Below, piece by piece: positions 9,951 through 19,014 of a stretch of 64,000 nucleotides of DNA. A program made the position numbers and the translations under genes. The notes below the pieces were generated by a model. It was not told the DNA's origin, ran no database searches, and saw only the letters and a program-made list of their open reading frames with translations. Position 1 is the stretch's first letter, and each line of letters starts with the position of its first letter. The stretch lies in contig JALOTB010000026.1 of NCBI GenBank assembly GCA_025458165.1, positions 1 to 64,000 on the forward strand. The letters run 5' to 3'. The DNA is from Chromatiaceae bacterium. GTDB taxonomy: Bacteria > Pseudomonadota > Gammaproteobacteria > Chromatiales > Chromatiaceae.

Positions 9951-11510
9951 TCAGGGGCGTGAGGCTGACCCATCCGTGCGGCCCTGAGCGACCCCCTGGT
10001 CGAACCGCTCGAAACGCGACCCGGCCGGGAACTGCCTGATCCAGGGGTCCAACCGCTTGAGGGCCTCGGGCAGCTCGTCCGCGGCGGCTTGCGCATCGGC
10101 GTGGGTCGGGTAGAAACCCAGAACCAGGGCATACCACAGGCGGCCACCGGCGGATGAGAGGCCGTAGCGCGCGCGGTCCGCTAGACCCCTCTCTGCCACG
10201 TAGCCGAGCATGCGCTCCTTGTCTCGAAACGCGACGAGCTGTATCGCGTAAGACGGCACCTCCAAGACCAGGGCGTCCGAGCCCCCAGGGACCTCGCCCT
10301 CGGCCTCAGGCGGCGGTGGCACCGGCCCCGGCGCATCGCTCGCGACCCCCGCCGCAGACGCTGGCTCGTCGCGGGGCGCGGAGACCGCGACAATCCCTTC
10401 GGGCGACGCCGGGTCTCCCGGGCGCGAGTCGCGCAGGCCGGGAGTCGCTCGGATCGCACTGGGCCCGTCGGCCGATCCATCGGCCGACGGCATTTCGACC
10501 GACGCCTCTCCGGCCGCTTCGGTCGCGGTGTCGCCCGGGGCTCGGGCCAGCGTATCCGGGGCGGCGCCCGGCTGGGCGCCGTTGTCGGGCAGCGCGATCG
10601 GACTCACCTGGCCGGCGTCCAGCATCGGCTCCGTCGTCGGGGGGGGCGACCGCCTTTGCTCCAGCCCTGCCGGCCCAACCGGCCAGCCGGCCTCGCTCCC
10701 GTGCTGCCGCCACAACCCGAAGGCCGCGAGACCCGCGGTCAGCAGCAAGAGGAGGAAACTGAGGCGAAGCTGCCCCTCCAGGCGGCGGACGCGTTGCCTG
10801 AGCACCGCCAGATCGGCCGCAGCACCGGCGTCTCCGGGGCCACCGATCGGCGGTGCCCAGCCCATCGGCGACGGCCGCGAGGGCTCGCTCCAAGCGGCGA
10901 CCGGCGGTTCCGCCAGTTTCGTCTCTCGGGGGTCGACCGGCACGGGATTCGAGGCCGCGTGCCGTCCGCCCCCCAATCCCCCTCGGACCGGCTCCGGGCG
11001 CGACGCGCGCTCGACCGGTGGGCAGCCCAGTCGCGACTCGACCTCACCCAGGCGCTGGTCGAGCCCCGCAAAGGACGAGTCCGACCCGGGGTCGGCGAGG
11101 AAGGCGTCGACCGACTCGGTGAGCGCCAGGAGCCCCGTCTGGAGCTCGGCGAGATCGCCCTCGCCGGCGGCCAGGTCCGGTGCGCCCGCATCGACCGCCC
11201 GAGCGCCTCGGTCGAGGTCGGCAGCAACATCCTCCGAGACCGGCTCGCGCCGCTGGAGGACCCGCCCCGCCGCCTCGATGACCGCGGTCAGGCGGCGCTC
11301 CCGGTCGCGCACGGCCCCAGCGAGCCCGGGGCCCGCCTGCCCCTCGCCGGGCTCCACCATCAGCAGCCTCGCCGAGCGCCGGTTGAGCTCAACCAAGGCG
11401 CCGCGAATCTCCCCAACCCGAGCCTGCCGGGACGCTCCTGTCCGCAGGCAGGTAGCGAACACCGGCGCCTGCCCCTCACGCTCCCCGACCGCCTGCGACA
11501 GGATCGACAT
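9951..11510 (-). CDS. SPOR-domain membrane protein
   Basis: This 519-residue protein has a cytoplasmic, probably partly coiled-coil N-terminal half, then one transmembrane segment (LRLSFLLLLLTAGLAAFGLW, around residue 260), a long Pro/Ala-rich linker, and a C-terminal SPOR-like domain. The latter begins at YAIQLVAFRDKERML, contains WYALVLGFYPTHADAQAAA, and ends near QFPAGSRF. SPOR domains bind septal peptidoglycan lacking stem peptides, so a cell-envelope or division-related role is likely. It does not belong obviously to the neighbouring EPS genes, although it is on the same strand as the O-antigen ligase gene 66 bp upstream. The linker's composition is strongly biased. Confidence 0.75.
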   Translation of the reverse strand: MSILSQAVGEREGQAPVFATCLRTGASRQARVGEIRGALVELNRRSARLLMVEPGEGQAGPGLAGAVRDRERRLTAVIEAAGRVLQRREPVSEDVAADLDRGARAVDAGAPDLAAGEGDLAELQTGLLALTESVDAFLADPGSDSSFAGLDQRLGEVESRLGCPPVERASRPEPVRGGLGGGRHAASNPVPVDPRETKLAEPPVAAWSEPSRPSPMGWAPPIGGPGDAGAAADLAVLRQRVRRLEGQLRLSFLLLLLTAGLAAFGLWRQHGSEAGWPVGPAGLEQRRSPPPTTEPMLDAGQVSPIALPDNGAQPGAAPDTLARAPGDTATEAAGEASVEMPSADGSADGPSAIRATPGLRDSRPGDPASPEGIVAVSAPRDEPASAAGVASDAPGPVPPPPEAEGEVPGGSDALVLEVPSYAIQLVAFRDKERMLGYVAERGLADRARYGLSSAGGRLWYALVLGFYPTHADAQAAADELPEALKRLDPWIRQFPAGSRFERFDQGVAQGRTDGSASRP

Positions 11511-11576
11511 GCCTAGCCGAGGGCGACCGCGAGGGGTCGGCGAGACGCGGCCTGGGCTGGCTGGCGAGCGGTCACG

Positions 11577-13082
11577 TCAGTCGAGGAAGGGATTGGGGAT
11601 CTGGTCAGGTGCCGGGCGCCCGGGCCCCGCGGACAGGGTCTCGTCGTCGGACGGTGCCAGATCGGGCGTCCGCCGCCGGCGGCGGACCGGCGCGGGCTCT
11701 TGCGCGGGATCAGCAAAGAACAGGCCGGCAAGGAAGGCGAAATAGACGACGTTGGCGGCGATATGCAGGTTGTAGTCCACCAACGAGTGCAGCGCCAACA
11801 GGAGCAGGCCGATCCCCGCGCCGACCTGCACGAACCGCGACCTTGACCAGGCCTCGCCCGGCCAGACCCTCGCCCACTGGCGCAGGTAGAGCACCGCAAA
11901 CAGGACAATCAGCGCGCCGGCCAGCAGCCCACCCTCGAACAACCACTCCAGATAGTCGTTGTGCGCGCGGTTGATGAACCAACGGCCGAGCTCGCCGGGC
12001 TGGAAGGCGGGGAAGACCTCCGGGTAGTTGCCGGGCCCGCTGCCGAGCGGCAGGAAGGTGCCAATCCCCGCCAGCGTCGCCGAAAAGATCGGCCAGCGGG
12101 CGTCGGCGATCGCCCCCTCCACCGAGAACCGGTCCAGCACTGGGACGAGCCCGATCGCGATCCCAACACCGAGGGCGAGCGCGACCACCGTGCCGGTCGC
12201 CCCATAGACGTTGCTCCCGCCGATGCGCCGGGCGAAGGCGACCGTCGCGACCAGAACGCCGAGCATCGCCAAGGCGATCCCCGCCCGCGAGCGCGTGAAG
12301 ATCACCCCCAGCAGGAGCAGGAGCGCAATGGCGCCGTACATCAGCGCCTTGTGCCCGCGGAGCGAGGCGACGAAGGCCACGCCCACGCGCCAGCCCACGC
12401 GGTCGTCGCGCCCCCGGCGGCCGATGAAGAAGATCATCAGCCCGAGCGCCATTGGCAGGGCCATGTTCAGCAGGCCCGCGAGGTGGTTCTGGTTGGTATA
12501 GGTGCCGAGTGCCACCCGGACCTCGGCGAGGCTGATGCCGAGAAGCTCGGGACTCCCCTTGCCCGAGCCGAACTGCAGCAGGCCAAGGAGCGCCTGAAAC
12601 GCCGCCATCGACAACAGCACCGCGACGAGCGCCATGGCGTGGCGCGGCGTGAGGGCGCGGGTCCCGAGGAACACGCCGATCGGAATCAAGAGGAAGAGGA
12701 GCGCTGCCTCCGTCTCGCGCGGCACCAGCGAGACCGGCGCCAACCCCCCGCCGGACCCGTCCCCCAAGAGCGACCGCGCCTCGGCATAGGGCGCGCGCCC
12801 CGGCAGCCAGGTCGACAGCGCCTCGGGGACCGGGAACAGGTACAGCAGGGGCAGCACCAGGAGGAGCGCCAAGGCCAGGGCCTCGCCGGGCGAGACCAGC
12901 CCGGCTCGCGGCCGCCAGAGGACCAGCAAAAGCAAGGCGACCGCGAGGAGCTGGAGGACGAGCAGCGCGAGCGGGGGCTGGCCGGAGCGAAACAGCGGGG
13001 CAAAGATCAGCATGGCCCCGAGCAACCCTAGAATCGAGGTTGCGAGGCCGGCGGACGGACTTGAGGGGCTCGGGGTCGACAC
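11577..13082 (-). CDS. O-antigen ligase/polymerase family membrane protein
   Basis: This polytopic inner-membrane protein (about 501 residues) carries the signature of the Wzy/O-antigen ligase family near its C-terminus: GSGPGNYPEVFPAF followed by NRAHNDYLEWLFEGG, where the conserved His lies in the periplasmic loop. It would polymerise repeat units or ligate the glycan. It is divergent from the Wza-like gene and shares a roughly 190-bp control region with it. The start is uncertain: TTG at 13085 and GTG at 13082 are adjacent; GTG is chosen. Strand and content suggest it serves the exopolysaccharide locus rather than LPS, but that is inference. Confidence 0.88.
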   Translation of the reverse strand: MSTPSPSSPSAGLATSILGLLGAMLIFAPLFRSGQPPLALLVLQLLAVALLLLVLWRPRAGLVSPGEALALALLLVLPLLYLFPVPEALSTWLPGRAPYAEARSLLGDGSGGGLAPVSLVPRETEAALLFLLIPIGVFLGTRALTPRHAMALVAVLLSMAAFQALLGLLQFGSGKGSPELLGISLAEVRVALGTYTNQNHLAGLLNMALPMALGLMIFFIGRRGRDDRVGWRVGVAFVASLRGHKALMYGAIALLLLLGVIFTRSRAGIALAMLGVLVATVAFARRIGGSNVYGATGTVVALALGVGIAIGLVPVLDRFSVEGAIADARWPIFSATLAGIGTFLPLGSGPGNYPEVFPAFQPGELGRWFINRAHNDYLEWLFEGGLLAGALIVLFAVLYLRQWARVWPGEAWSRSRFVQVGAGIGLLLLALHSLVDYNLHIAANVVYFAFLAGLFFADPAQEPAPVRRRRRTPDLAPSDDETLSAGPGRPAPDQIPNPFLD

Positions 13083-13144
13083 CAATCCAGCTCAGGTCGC
13101 AACGGTGGGACAAGGTCGACGCGCACCGCCGCGGATAGGACGTG

Positions 13145-13198
13145 ATTCCGGGCAACATATTGCCCTGGTAACAATTCCGGTACAACATGCCTGCCTTG
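13145..13198. promoter_or_regulatory. Candidate operator region between divergent EPS genes
   Basis: The gap between the ligase gene and the Wza-like gene has an inverted repeat, GGGCAA (13150-13155) and TTGCCC (13160-13165), with a 4-nt spacer. It also has a direct repeat, ATTCCGGGCAACAT near 13145 and ATTCCGGTACAACAT near 13184. The segment is less GC-rich than its surroundings. This suggests a regulator binding site controlling the divergent promoters; no known regulator motif is recognised. Confidence 0.35.
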
Positions 13199-13268
13199 GA
13201 CCCTCAGTCGCGCCGGCGCAGCGGCGGGCACGGCCTGTCAGCGCGCCTGGCCCCATCCGAGGCTAGAG

Positions 13269-14018
13269 ATGCTATGTAGACTCCTCGCCGTGGCGCTCCT
13301 CGCGCTCGGCCTCCAGGCGTGCTCGACGTCGGGGGGTACGCCGCCCGAGGCCGACACGGCGCTCGCCGATCCGGGCCGCACCACGCAGCTTCCGAGCCCC
13401 GACCTACCGGGCGGGGTCGTCCCGGCGGTGGTCGGCATCCCGGCCGATCCGGGGGCCATCGCGAGCTACCGAATCGGGCCCTACGACCTGTTGCAGATCC
13501 AGGTCTTCCAGGTCGACGAGCTCTCCCGCACCGAGCGCGTGAGCGAGGACGGCTACGTCGTCATGCCGCTCATCGGCGGCGTGCAAGTCGGCGGGCTGAC
13601 CCAGCGCGAGGCGGAGAAGGCCATCGCCGACAAGCTCGCCGAGCGCTACCTGCAGAACCCCCAGGTGAGCATCTTCGTCGCCGAGTACGCGAGCCAGAAG
13701 GTGACCGTCATCGGCCAGGTCAAGAAGCCCGGCGTATTCCCCCTAGCCGGCCGGACCACGCTGATGCAGGCGATCGCCCTCGCCGGCGGGTTCGACGATA
13801 CCGCCAAAAAGGGCGAGATCGTCGTCTTCCGCAAGCAGTCGAGCGGCGAGGTGCGCGCCTATGTCGTCGACCTCGCGGCGGTTGAGGAGGGCCGGCTGAC
13901 CGACCCCTTGATCGTCGGTGACGACCGCGTCGTCGTGCCCAAATCGGGCGCCGCGGCGCTCGGCAAAGCGGTTGGCAACGTCTTGACGGGCTGGGCGATC
14001 CGGGTCCCGCTCCTGTAA
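13269..14018 (+). CDS. Wza-like outer-membrane polysaccharide export lipoprotein
   Basis: The 249-residue product starts with a lipoprotein signal (LLAVALLALGLQAC, lipobox LQAC, Cys18). It continues with the polysaccharide-export domain (YRIGPYDLLQIQVF...VSEDGYVVMPLIGG) and a SLBB-type domain (VTVIGQVKKPGVFPLAG). Such proteins form or gate the outer-membrane channel for EPS/capsule. It is shorter than E. coli Wza, as is usual for EpsE/GumB-like members. The ATG has GAGG about 8 nt upstream. It is followed by the tyrosine autokinase gene, its normal partner. Confidence 0.93.
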   Translation: MLCRLLAVALLALGLQACSTSGGTPPEADTALADPGRTTQLPSPDLPGGVVPAVVGIPADPGAIASYRIGPYDLLQIQVFQVDELSRTERVSEDGYVVMPLIGGVQVGGLTQREAEKAIADKLAERYLQNPQVSIFVAEYASQKVTVIGQVKKPGVFPLAGRTTLMQAIALAGGFDDTAKKGEIVVFRKQSSGEVRAYVVDLAAVEEGRLTDPLIVGDDRVVVPKSGAAALGKAVGNVLTGWAIRVPLL

Positions 14019-14084
14019 CGCCGGCCGCGCGCGGCCGGACCCCATGGCCTGAGCGCGCCGATCACACCGGGTGAAACGACGGTT

Positions 14085-16406
14085 ATGAGCAACGCACTGC
14101 GACCCGAAGGCTCGGGCACCGAGCCCCATTCCCTAGAGCTCGCCGCGCGCCAGCGGGAGCTGCAGCGGTTCCGCGAGCTCGCCATTGGGCCGGCCGCCGA
14201 GCCCTACGACGACGACAGCATCGACCTACGTCGCTATTGGACGGTGATCCTGCGACGCAAGTGGACCATCGTCGCCGCGCTGGCGATCGCCACCCTGGCC
14301 GCGCTGATCGGTACCTTCAACGCGACGCCGATCTACCGCAGCTCGCTCCTACTGCACATCGAGCCGCAGAGCGATCGCTTTCTCGAATACCAGCAAAACG
14401 TCTCGCTGGGGGAGCCGTCCTGGGACTGGAACTTCTACGAGACCCAGTACGAGCTGCTTAAGAGCCGCAGCCTGGCGCGTCGGGTCATCGACCAGCTCGG
14501 GCTGGAGGCGACCAAGCCCCCGGGTGAGGCCGCCGAGCCGTCATTCCTTGCCGAGCTCAAGCGTACGATCAAGGGATGGATCAACGCCGAGGCCGGCGCA
14601 GAGCCGGAGGCCGCCCCCTCCAGCGGCGCGCCGGAGGGGCGCCCGGCCAATCTCGAGGGCGCGCTCCTCGGCAATCTCACCGTCGCCCCGGTGCCCAACT
14701 CGCGCCTCGTCCGCATCCACTATGACAGCCCCAGCGCCAGGGAGGCCGCGGCGGTGGCCAACGCCGTTGCCGACAACTTCGTCAACCTGACGCTCGAGCG
14801 GCGCTACGACGCCACCGCCTACGCCAAGAAATTCCTGGAGGAGCGCATCCAGCAGGTGCGCGCCAACCTGGAGGACTCTGAGAACCGCTTGCTCACCTAC
14901 GCCAAGGAGCGCGAGATCGTCAACCTCGATGACAGGCTCGGCAACCTGCTCCAGACGCTCAGCGCGATGAGCTCCGCCTTGGTGCAGGCCGAGGCACAGC
15001 GCATCCGCGCCGAGTCCGAGTACGCCCAGGCGCTCGAAGGGCGCGGGCCCGCCGTGCTCAAGACCCTCGACAGCGAGGTGATCCAGAAGCTCAAGGCCCG
15101 CAAGGGCGATCTGGAGGTCCAGTACCAGGAGCAGCTCAAGGTCTTCAAGCCCGGCTACCCGAGGATGGAGCAGCTTCAACGCCAGATCGCCGAGATCGAT
15201 CAGCAGATCGAGCGCGAGGTCGACGCGATCCGCGCGGCGGTGGAGGCGGACTACGCCGCCAAGGTGCGCGAGCAGGCGACCCTGCAGACCCGGGTGAGTG
15301 AGGTCAAGGCCGAGGTGCTCGCGCTCCAGGACCGCAGCACCGACTACCAGACGCTCAAGCGCGAGGTCGAGACCAACCGCGCGCTTTACGATGGCCTACT
15401 CCAGCGAATGAAGGAGGTCGGCGTCGTCGCCGGCATCAGCACCAACAACATCTCCATCGTCGACCGCGCCCAGGTCCCCGGGAGCGCCTACAAGCCCAAT
15501 CTGCGCAACAACCTGATCAAGGCACTCGCCATCGGGCTCATCGCCGGGATCCTGCTGGCCTTCCTGCTGGAGCACATGGACGACACGGTCAAGGGCAGCG
15601 AGGACGTCGAGGGCCGCGTACGCGCCCCGTTGCTCGGGGTGATCCCCAAGGTCTCGGCGCGCCAGCACGGGATCGCGGAGGAGGAGATTGCGCTCCTCGC
15701 GGCCAAGGACCCCAAGAGCCCGCTGGCGGAGGCCGTGCGTTCGTTACGCACTCAGCTTATCTTTTCGACCGCGGACGGTGCCCCCAAGATCACCCATCTG
15801 ACCAGTCCGGGCCCAGGAGAGGGCAAGACCACCGCCGCTGCCAATATCGCTATCACCTTCGCCCAGGCCGGCGGCAAGGTCCTCCTCATCGACGCCGACC
15901 TGCGCGCACCCTCGCTCCACCGGGCGTTCAAGCTCCCCAACACGATCGGGCTGACGAACTACCTCGCGGGCGACACCAAGCCCGCGGACATCGCGCAGGC
16001 GACCGAGATCACGCGCCTCTTCACGGTCACCAGCGGCCCCCTGCCGCCCAACCCTGTCGAGCTCCTATCCAGTGCCAAGATGCTGGATTTCCTGAGCCTC
16101 GCAAGCGAGCGTTTCGACTATGTCGTGCTCGATGGGCCGCCCGTCGTCGGCCTCGCCGACGCCCTGGTGCTGGCCAACCTCGCGCGCGCCACCATCTTGG
16201 TCGTCGAGTCCGGGCGGACGCGCTACGGGGCCATCGAGGGATCGATCAAGCGGCTCGTCGCCGCCAACGCCGCCATCATCGGGGCAGTGGTCAGCAAGCT
16301 CGGCCCGACCGGCAAGGGCTACGGTTATGGCTATAGCTATGATTACCATTACAGCTATACCTACGGGGACCGAGACCACCAGGCCGTCCTACCCAAGCGG
16401 GCCTAA
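14085..16406 (+). CDS. GumC/Wzc-type polysaccharide tyrosine autokinase
   Basis: This 773-residue protein has a chain-length-determinant (Wzz) domain, with a first membrane segment near residue 65 (WTIVAALAIATLAALIGTF), a long periplasmic coiled coil (about 250-450), and a second membrane segment (NNLIKALAIGLIAGILLAFL). It continues into a cytoplasmic BY-kinase domain: Walker A GPGEGKTT, Walker A' VLLIDADLRAPS, and Walker B FDYVVLDGPP. The C-terminus has eight Tyr alternating with other residues (YGYGYSYDYHYSYTYG), the autophosphorylation tail. It works with the Wza-like exporter to control polymer length and export. The tail is unusually regular. Confidence 0.95.
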   Translation: MSNALRPEGSGTEPHSLELAARQRELQRFRELAIGPAAEPYDDDSIDLRRYWTVILRRKWTIVAALAIATLAALIGTFNATPIYRSSLLLHIEPQSDRFLEYQQNVSLGEPSWDWNFYETQYELLKSRSLARRVIDQLGLEATKPPGEAAEPSFLAELKRTIKGWINAEAGAEPEAAPSSGAPEGRPANLEGALLGNLTVAPVPNSRLVRIHYDSPSAREAAAVANAVADNFVNLTLERRYDATAYAKKFLEERIQQVRANLEDSENRLLTYAKEREIVNLDDRLGNLLQTLSAMSSALVQAEAQRIRAESEYAQALEGRGPAVLKTLDSEVIQKLKARKGDLEVQYQEQLKVFKPGYPRMEQLQRQIAEIDQQIEREVDAIRAAVEADYAAKVREQATLQTRVSEVKAEVLALQDRSTDYQTLKREVETNRALYDGLLQRMKEVGVVAGISTNNISIVDRAQVPGSAYKPNLRNNLIKALAIGLIAGILLAFLLEHMDDTVKGSEDVEGRVRAPLLGVIPKVSARQHGIAEEEIALLAAKDPKSPLAEAVRSLRTQLIFSTADGAPKITHLTSPGPGEGKTTAAANIAITFAQAGGKVLLIDADLRAPSLHRAFKLPNTIGLTNYLAGDTKPADIAQATEITRLFTVTSGPLPPNPVELLSSAKMLDFLSLASERFDYVVLDGPPVVGLADALVLANLARATILVVESGRTRYGAIEGSIKRLVAANAAIIGAVVSKLGPTGKGYGYGYSYDYHYSYTYGDRDHQAVLPKRA

Positions 16407-16424
16407 TCCTGGCGGGCAAGCCCC

Positions 16425-17549
16425 ATGGTCCCGAGGCTGCTTGTTCTTGCCCTGGAGTTCTACCGCGCGCCACTGCGCTTCGGTCATCTGACGGATCCGG
16501 CGTTGCCCCTGCCGGCTGCCTTCGGCGACTGGTTGAGCGAGGCACTCGCCGCGGTGACGCCGGCCAACCTACCCGCGACCGCAGAGGCCCTGACCGCGGA
16601 GCCAACCGAGGTCGAGGCCGCCCTGGTCTTCTTCGTCCGGCAGGTCCTGCTGCTCCCCCAAGCCGATCATTACCGCGTCCTCGGCCTGCCCAGGCAGGCG
16701 GCGGACGGGGCGATCCGGCAGCACTACAGCCTCCTGGTGCGGATGTTCCACCCCGACCGCTCGCCGGGCGACGAGGAGCAGAGCAGGGCACTCACCGCCC
16801 GCATCAATGCCGCCTACCGGGTCCTGCGCGACCCGGAGGCCCGCCGCGTTTATGACCGCAGCCTCCCCGCCCCGCCGACGCCAGTCGACGAGACCCTCCA
16901 TTTCTTCCGGCCGGGTACGGCTGTGATCCCCGCTGCCAAGCGCTCGGCCTTGCGGTCCGTGCTGCCGGGGTCCATGCGACGCGCTGGGCTCTGGGCCATG
17001 GCCGGCCTGGCAGTCGGTGGGCTCCTTCTGGTCATGACGCGCGAGCCCGATCCGCCGGCGCTTCGGATCAATCCGGATGCCGGCCGCGAGACCGCGAGTC
17101 GGCCGGCCTATCTCCGACAGGACAGCCAGCCGGCTCGGCCCGGTCTAATCAACGAGCCGGGCGAGCCGGCCTCGACGGGAGCCGACCCAAGGCCGACGGC
17201 GGACATCCCTGGGAGCCCCAATGTCTCAGGTCCGGAGCAACGAGATGCCCCGGAGCGGCCCAAGGTCCCGGTCCCCCACCCGGCCGACGGCGCCGCCGAG
17301 CCCAGCCCCCGCGATGAGCAGAAGGGGCCGGTGATCGCCGAAGTCGTGATCGACGAGCCCCTGGTCGGGTCTGGCCAACCCGCGCCCGATTCCGCTGTGC
17401 GCGGGACCGAGCCCAGACGGCAGGGTGTCGCGCGCGCTGAACCGGGCCTGCAACAATCCGCGATAGGCGTTCACCCAACGCTTTTGAGGTCTCGGCCGCC
17501 CCCCGGGGTCGACGACCCCAAAGACGGGAAAACTGAGCGCTCGCCGTAA
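16425..17549 (+). CDS. Membrane-anchored J-domain protein
   Basis: The 374-residue product has a J domain at about residues 81-147 (DHYRVLGLPRQAADGAIRQ, HPD at 109-111, ending in LRDPEARRVYDRSL), so it should stimulate a DnaK-type chaperone. A single transmembrane segment follows (LWAMAGLAVGGLLLVM, near residue 187), then a Pro-rich, low-complexity tail without recognisable domains. It starts 18 nt after the autokinase gene, so it is probably in the same transcript. A J-protein in an EPS operon may help assemble or turn over the export machinery, which is inference. Confidence 0.82.
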   Translation: MVPRLLVLALEFYRAPLRFGHLTDPALPLPAAFGDWLSEALAAVTPANLPATAEALTAEPTEVEAALVFFVRQVLLLPQADHYRVLGLPRQAADGAIRQHYSLLVRMFHPDRSPGDEEQSRALTARINAAYRVLRDPEARRVYDRSLPAPPTPVDETLHFFRPGTAVIPAAKRSALRSVLPGSMRRAGLWAMAGLAVGGLLLVMTREPDPPALRINPDAGRETASRPAYLRQDSQPARPGLINEPGEPASTGADPRPTADIPGSPNVSGPEQRDAPERPKVPVPHPADGAAEPSPRDEQKGPVIAEVVIDEPLVGSGQPAPDSAVRGTEPRRQGVARAEPGLQQSAIGVHPTLLRSRPPPGVDDPKDGKTERSP

Positions 17550-17603
17550 CTGAGAATGCGCCGCCGGGGCCCCTGGGCGCCTCGCCTTCTGCGAGTGGCG
17601 CGG

Positions 17604-17666
17604 GGTGAGGGAAGCCCGGCATGGCGGGCGTGCTCTCGTCTTCCGGGGCGACCCGGATGTCTCGCC
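17604..17666 (+). repeat. Dispersed intergenic repeat, copy 1
   Basis: About 60 bp between the J-protein and TPR genes resemble 41588-41651. Both share GGGAAGCCCGG, then a variable ten bases or so, then TCTTCCGGGGCGAC, followed by CGG-TGTC. Overall similarity by eye is about three quarters. Neither copy is inside a gene. Origin unknown. Confidence 0.5.
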
Positions 17667-17700
17667 GCGTTCGGTCGACAGCGTCTGAGGAGAGTCTGCG

Positions 17701-18951
17701 TTGGTCTTGGTTCGCCATCTCGTCCTGCTCGCCCTCGCCGTCCTATTGGTCTGGCGCATCGGGGGCTCTGCCATGTCCGCGCACTACGCCGAGCGGTTAC
17801 GCCAGGGCGACCCAGGGGCCGCGGCCAGTGCCCTGACCTGGGACGAACGCCAGCCCGAGGCCCTGCTCGCGCAAGCGGCGGCCTTGCGAGAGACGGACCC
17901 AGACGAGGCGCTCCGCCTGCTCGCTCAGGCCTACCCGGGCAACCCGGCGGACAGCCGCGCGCTGGTCGCCTCCGCCCGCATCCTGCTGGAGCGCGGAGAA
18001 GCAGAGCGCGCCGACGCCCTCGTCGAGGCCGCGCTCGCGATCAGGCCGGCCGACCCGCGCCTCCAGCGCCAAGCGACGAGCTACTGGCTGACGCGGGGCG
18101 ATCTCGCCAGGGGCCTGCGACATGCGTCGCTGGCCATGCAGACCAACCCATCCGCCAGGGAGCAGATCTTCCCGCTCCTGCTCAAGGTCGCGGAAGACCC
18201 CGCCACCCGCTCGGCACTCAGCCCGTTCGCAGTCTCGCCCCCCTCCTGGTGGGAGGCGTTCTTCGACGAGGTCGCGCGCCGCGCGCTCGATGTCGAGACG
18301 GTCCGCGCGCTCTTCACCCTGCGCAGCGAATCCTCGGCGGTACCGATTAGTGAGGACGAGCGCCGCGGCTACGTCGAGCGACTCATCAAGGAAGGGCGCA
18401 TCACCGAGGCCTACGTCGCCTGGGTCAACGGTCTGACCCGGACCCAGCTCGCCCACCTCGGGCTCCTGCACGACCGGGGCTTCGAGCTCGACCCAAGCAA
18501 CTGGGGCTTCGGTTGGCGGTTTCGCGGCGTGCGCAACGCGGTCGTCGATCGTGCCCGCACCCTCGGCACCGACGGCAATCGCTCGCTGCATCTGCGCTTC
18601 GACCGTCACCAAGGGCGGTTCGACCAGGTCGCCCAGACGCTGTTTCTTGATCCTGGGCGCCACCGCCTGACCGGGCGGGTACGCACCGACAGCCTAGAGA
18701 CGAAGGGTGGGCTCAAGTGGGTCGTCCGGTGCCTGCTGCCGGAGCCCGCGCTGCTCGGTGAGACCGAACGTTTCCTCGGGGCCAATGAGTGGCGCGACTT
18801 CGCCGTCGAATTTGGCGTCCCCGAGACCTGCACGCTCCAGGAGCTGCGTCTCGTCTCGGCCGGCACCCGCGCCTTCGAGCACGAGATCAACGGGAGCGCC
18901 TGGTTCGACCGCATGGCGATCAACCGGCTGCCATCGAGCGCTGGACCCTGA
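17701..18951 (+). CDS. TPR-like envelope protein of the EPS locus
   Basis: This 416-residue protein begins with one hydrophobic segment (VLVRHLVLLALAVLLVW), acting as a signal or anchor. It is followed by helical tetratricopeptide-like repeats (about residues 30-150, e.g. ARILLERGEAERADALVEAA). The C-terminal part (about 255-416) looks like a beta-sandwich, carbohydrate-binding-like module (GFGWRF, RSLHLRFD, RLTGRVRTDSL). The start is TTG at 17701, supported by GAGGAG 7 nt upstream. It closes the plus-strand EPS run. It probably acts in polymer synthesis or export at the inner membrane; the exact role is not recognised. Confidence 0.72.
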   Translation: MVLVRHLVLLALAVLLVWRIGGSAMSAHYAERLRQGDPGAAASALTWDERQPEALLAQAAALRETDPDEALRLLAQAYPGNPADSRALVASARILLERGEAERADALVEAALAIRPADPRLQRQATSYWLTRGDLARGLRHASLAMQTNPSAREQIFPLLLKVAEDPATRSALSPFAVSPPSWWEAFFDEVARRALDVETVRALFTLRSESSAVPISEDERRGYVERLIKEGRITEAYVAWVNGLTRTQLAHLGLLHDRGFELDPSNWGFGWRFRGVRNAVVDRARTLGTDGNRSLHLRFDRHQGRFDQVAQTLFLDPGRHRLTGRVRTDSLETKGGLKWVVRCLLPEPALLGETERFLGANEWRDFAVEFGVPETCTLQELRLVSAGTRAFEHEINGSAWFDRMAINRLPSSAGP

Positions 18952-19014
18952 GGAGTGCCCCGCCGCGGCGAGCGGATCGACCCCGTCGCCCAACGCGTGA
19001 CCGGGGATCGGTCG

